In this document: piece after piece, positions 39,062 to 39,119 of the stretch
Layout: each line of letters begins with the position of its first letter
Numbering within the stretch: position 1 is the stretch's first letter
Assembly: GCA_934378145.1 (NCBI GenBank)
Contig: CAKXXW010000015.1
Span: 1 to 39,119, forward strand
DNA length: 39,119 nt
Reading direction: 5' to 3'
Origin: an uncultured Eubacteriales bacterium
GTDB taxonomy: Bacteria > Bacillota > Clostridia > Oscillospirales > CAG-272
Made by a program: the position numbers and the translations under genes
Notes under the pieces: generated by a model
Seen by the model: only the letters and a program-made list of their open reading frames with translations
The model's database searches: none
What the model was told of the DNA's origin: nothing

Positions 39062-39119
39062 CAAATATCACCTTGATTCCGCTTTTCGTTTCTTTTTTAT
39101 AATCCTTTACAGCCTGTAT
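38985..39119 (-). CDS. Macrodomain protein, C-terminal end (runs off the window)
   Basis: 44 codons and a TGA at 38985-38987, open to the right edge. The residues VKDYKKETKSGIKVIFDVW and KDYEIYTRLLG match the C-terminal strand and helix of macrodomain ADP-ribose hydrolases that accompany class M sirtuins. The start is outside the window. The frame overlaps the sirtuin start. Confidence 0.65.
   Translation of the reverse strand: MQAVKDYKKETKSGIKVIFDVWKNKDYEIYTRLLGADTKAENRT

Overview
The window looks like chromosomal DNA from an endospore-forming, low-to-moderate-GC member of the Clostridia (gut Oscillospirales/Ruminococcaceae-like). The grounds are the gene families: the cotJABC spore-coat operon, a YlmC/YmxH-type sporulation protein, YetF (DUF421) with DUF4363, heterodimeric ABC exporters, and strong TTGACA-17-TATAAT promoters. 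Most of the window (about 1 to 35.3 kb) has uniform, fairly GC-rich coding sequence. About 35.4 to 38.1 kb is clearly more AT-rich and mosaic. No rRNA genes, CRISPR arrays or complete insertion sequences were seen.

Layout. 0.2-1.2 kb: YetF-like membrane protein and DUF4363 protein. 1.3-3.8 kb: DUF362 ferredoxin-like protein and the CCA-adding enzyme. 3.9-6.6 kb: a solute-binding lipoprotein and tyrS, convergent with mnmG (6.7-8.6 kb). 8.7-10.0 kb: a lipoprotein with an RsgI-like domain. 10.0-11.7 kb: rpsB-tsf on the minus strand. 11.9-15.3 kb: YlmC-like protein, small coiled-coil and DUF1508 proteins, an Fe-S aldo/keto reductase, an ECF-S-like membrane protein and a DUF1893 protein. 15.5-19.5 kb: a MarR regulator with a palindromic operator inside its own promoter, followed by a heterodimeric ABC exporter. 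19.7-20.8 kb: cotJABC.

The centrepiece (20.9-35.2 kb, all minus strand) is a RiPP-type peptide cluster that can be read as one long transcription unit. In order of transcription it encodes a STAS anti-anti-sigma protein, a membrane PP2C/SpoIIE phosphatase with a 5TM sensor, and an RsbW-like ATPase; a very short HlyD-like protein; a C39-peptidase ABC transporter and a second ABC transporter of the NHLM type; a small leader-like protein and an ECF-type sigma factor; a cysteine-rich leader-like reading frame without a normal start codon; five tandem Nif11-leader precursors, four with long cysteine-rich cores and one truncated; a radical SAM/SPASM enzyme; and a secreted 5'-nucleotidase lipoprotein. 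The simplest model is that the phosphatase senses an extracellular signal and switches the STAS/ATPase pair. The sigma factor then drives precursor expression, the radical SAM enzyme modifies the cores, the C39 transporter cuts after the Gly-Gly motif and exports them. The cores have a conserved Cys...Cys...CxxC...Cys layout that I do not recognise as a characterised RiPP class.

35.3-38.1 kb is a scarred region. A 30-bp direct repeat flanks an AT-rich insert with a structured, attenuator-like leader and two small envelope proteins. Next come a truncated repeat-containing surface protein joined to a TnpV remnant, and a degenerate tRNA-Leu 3' part with its own promoter and terminator. The right end carries a class M sirtuin preceded by the C-terminus of a macrodomain protein, the known pair for reversible protein ADP-ribosylation.
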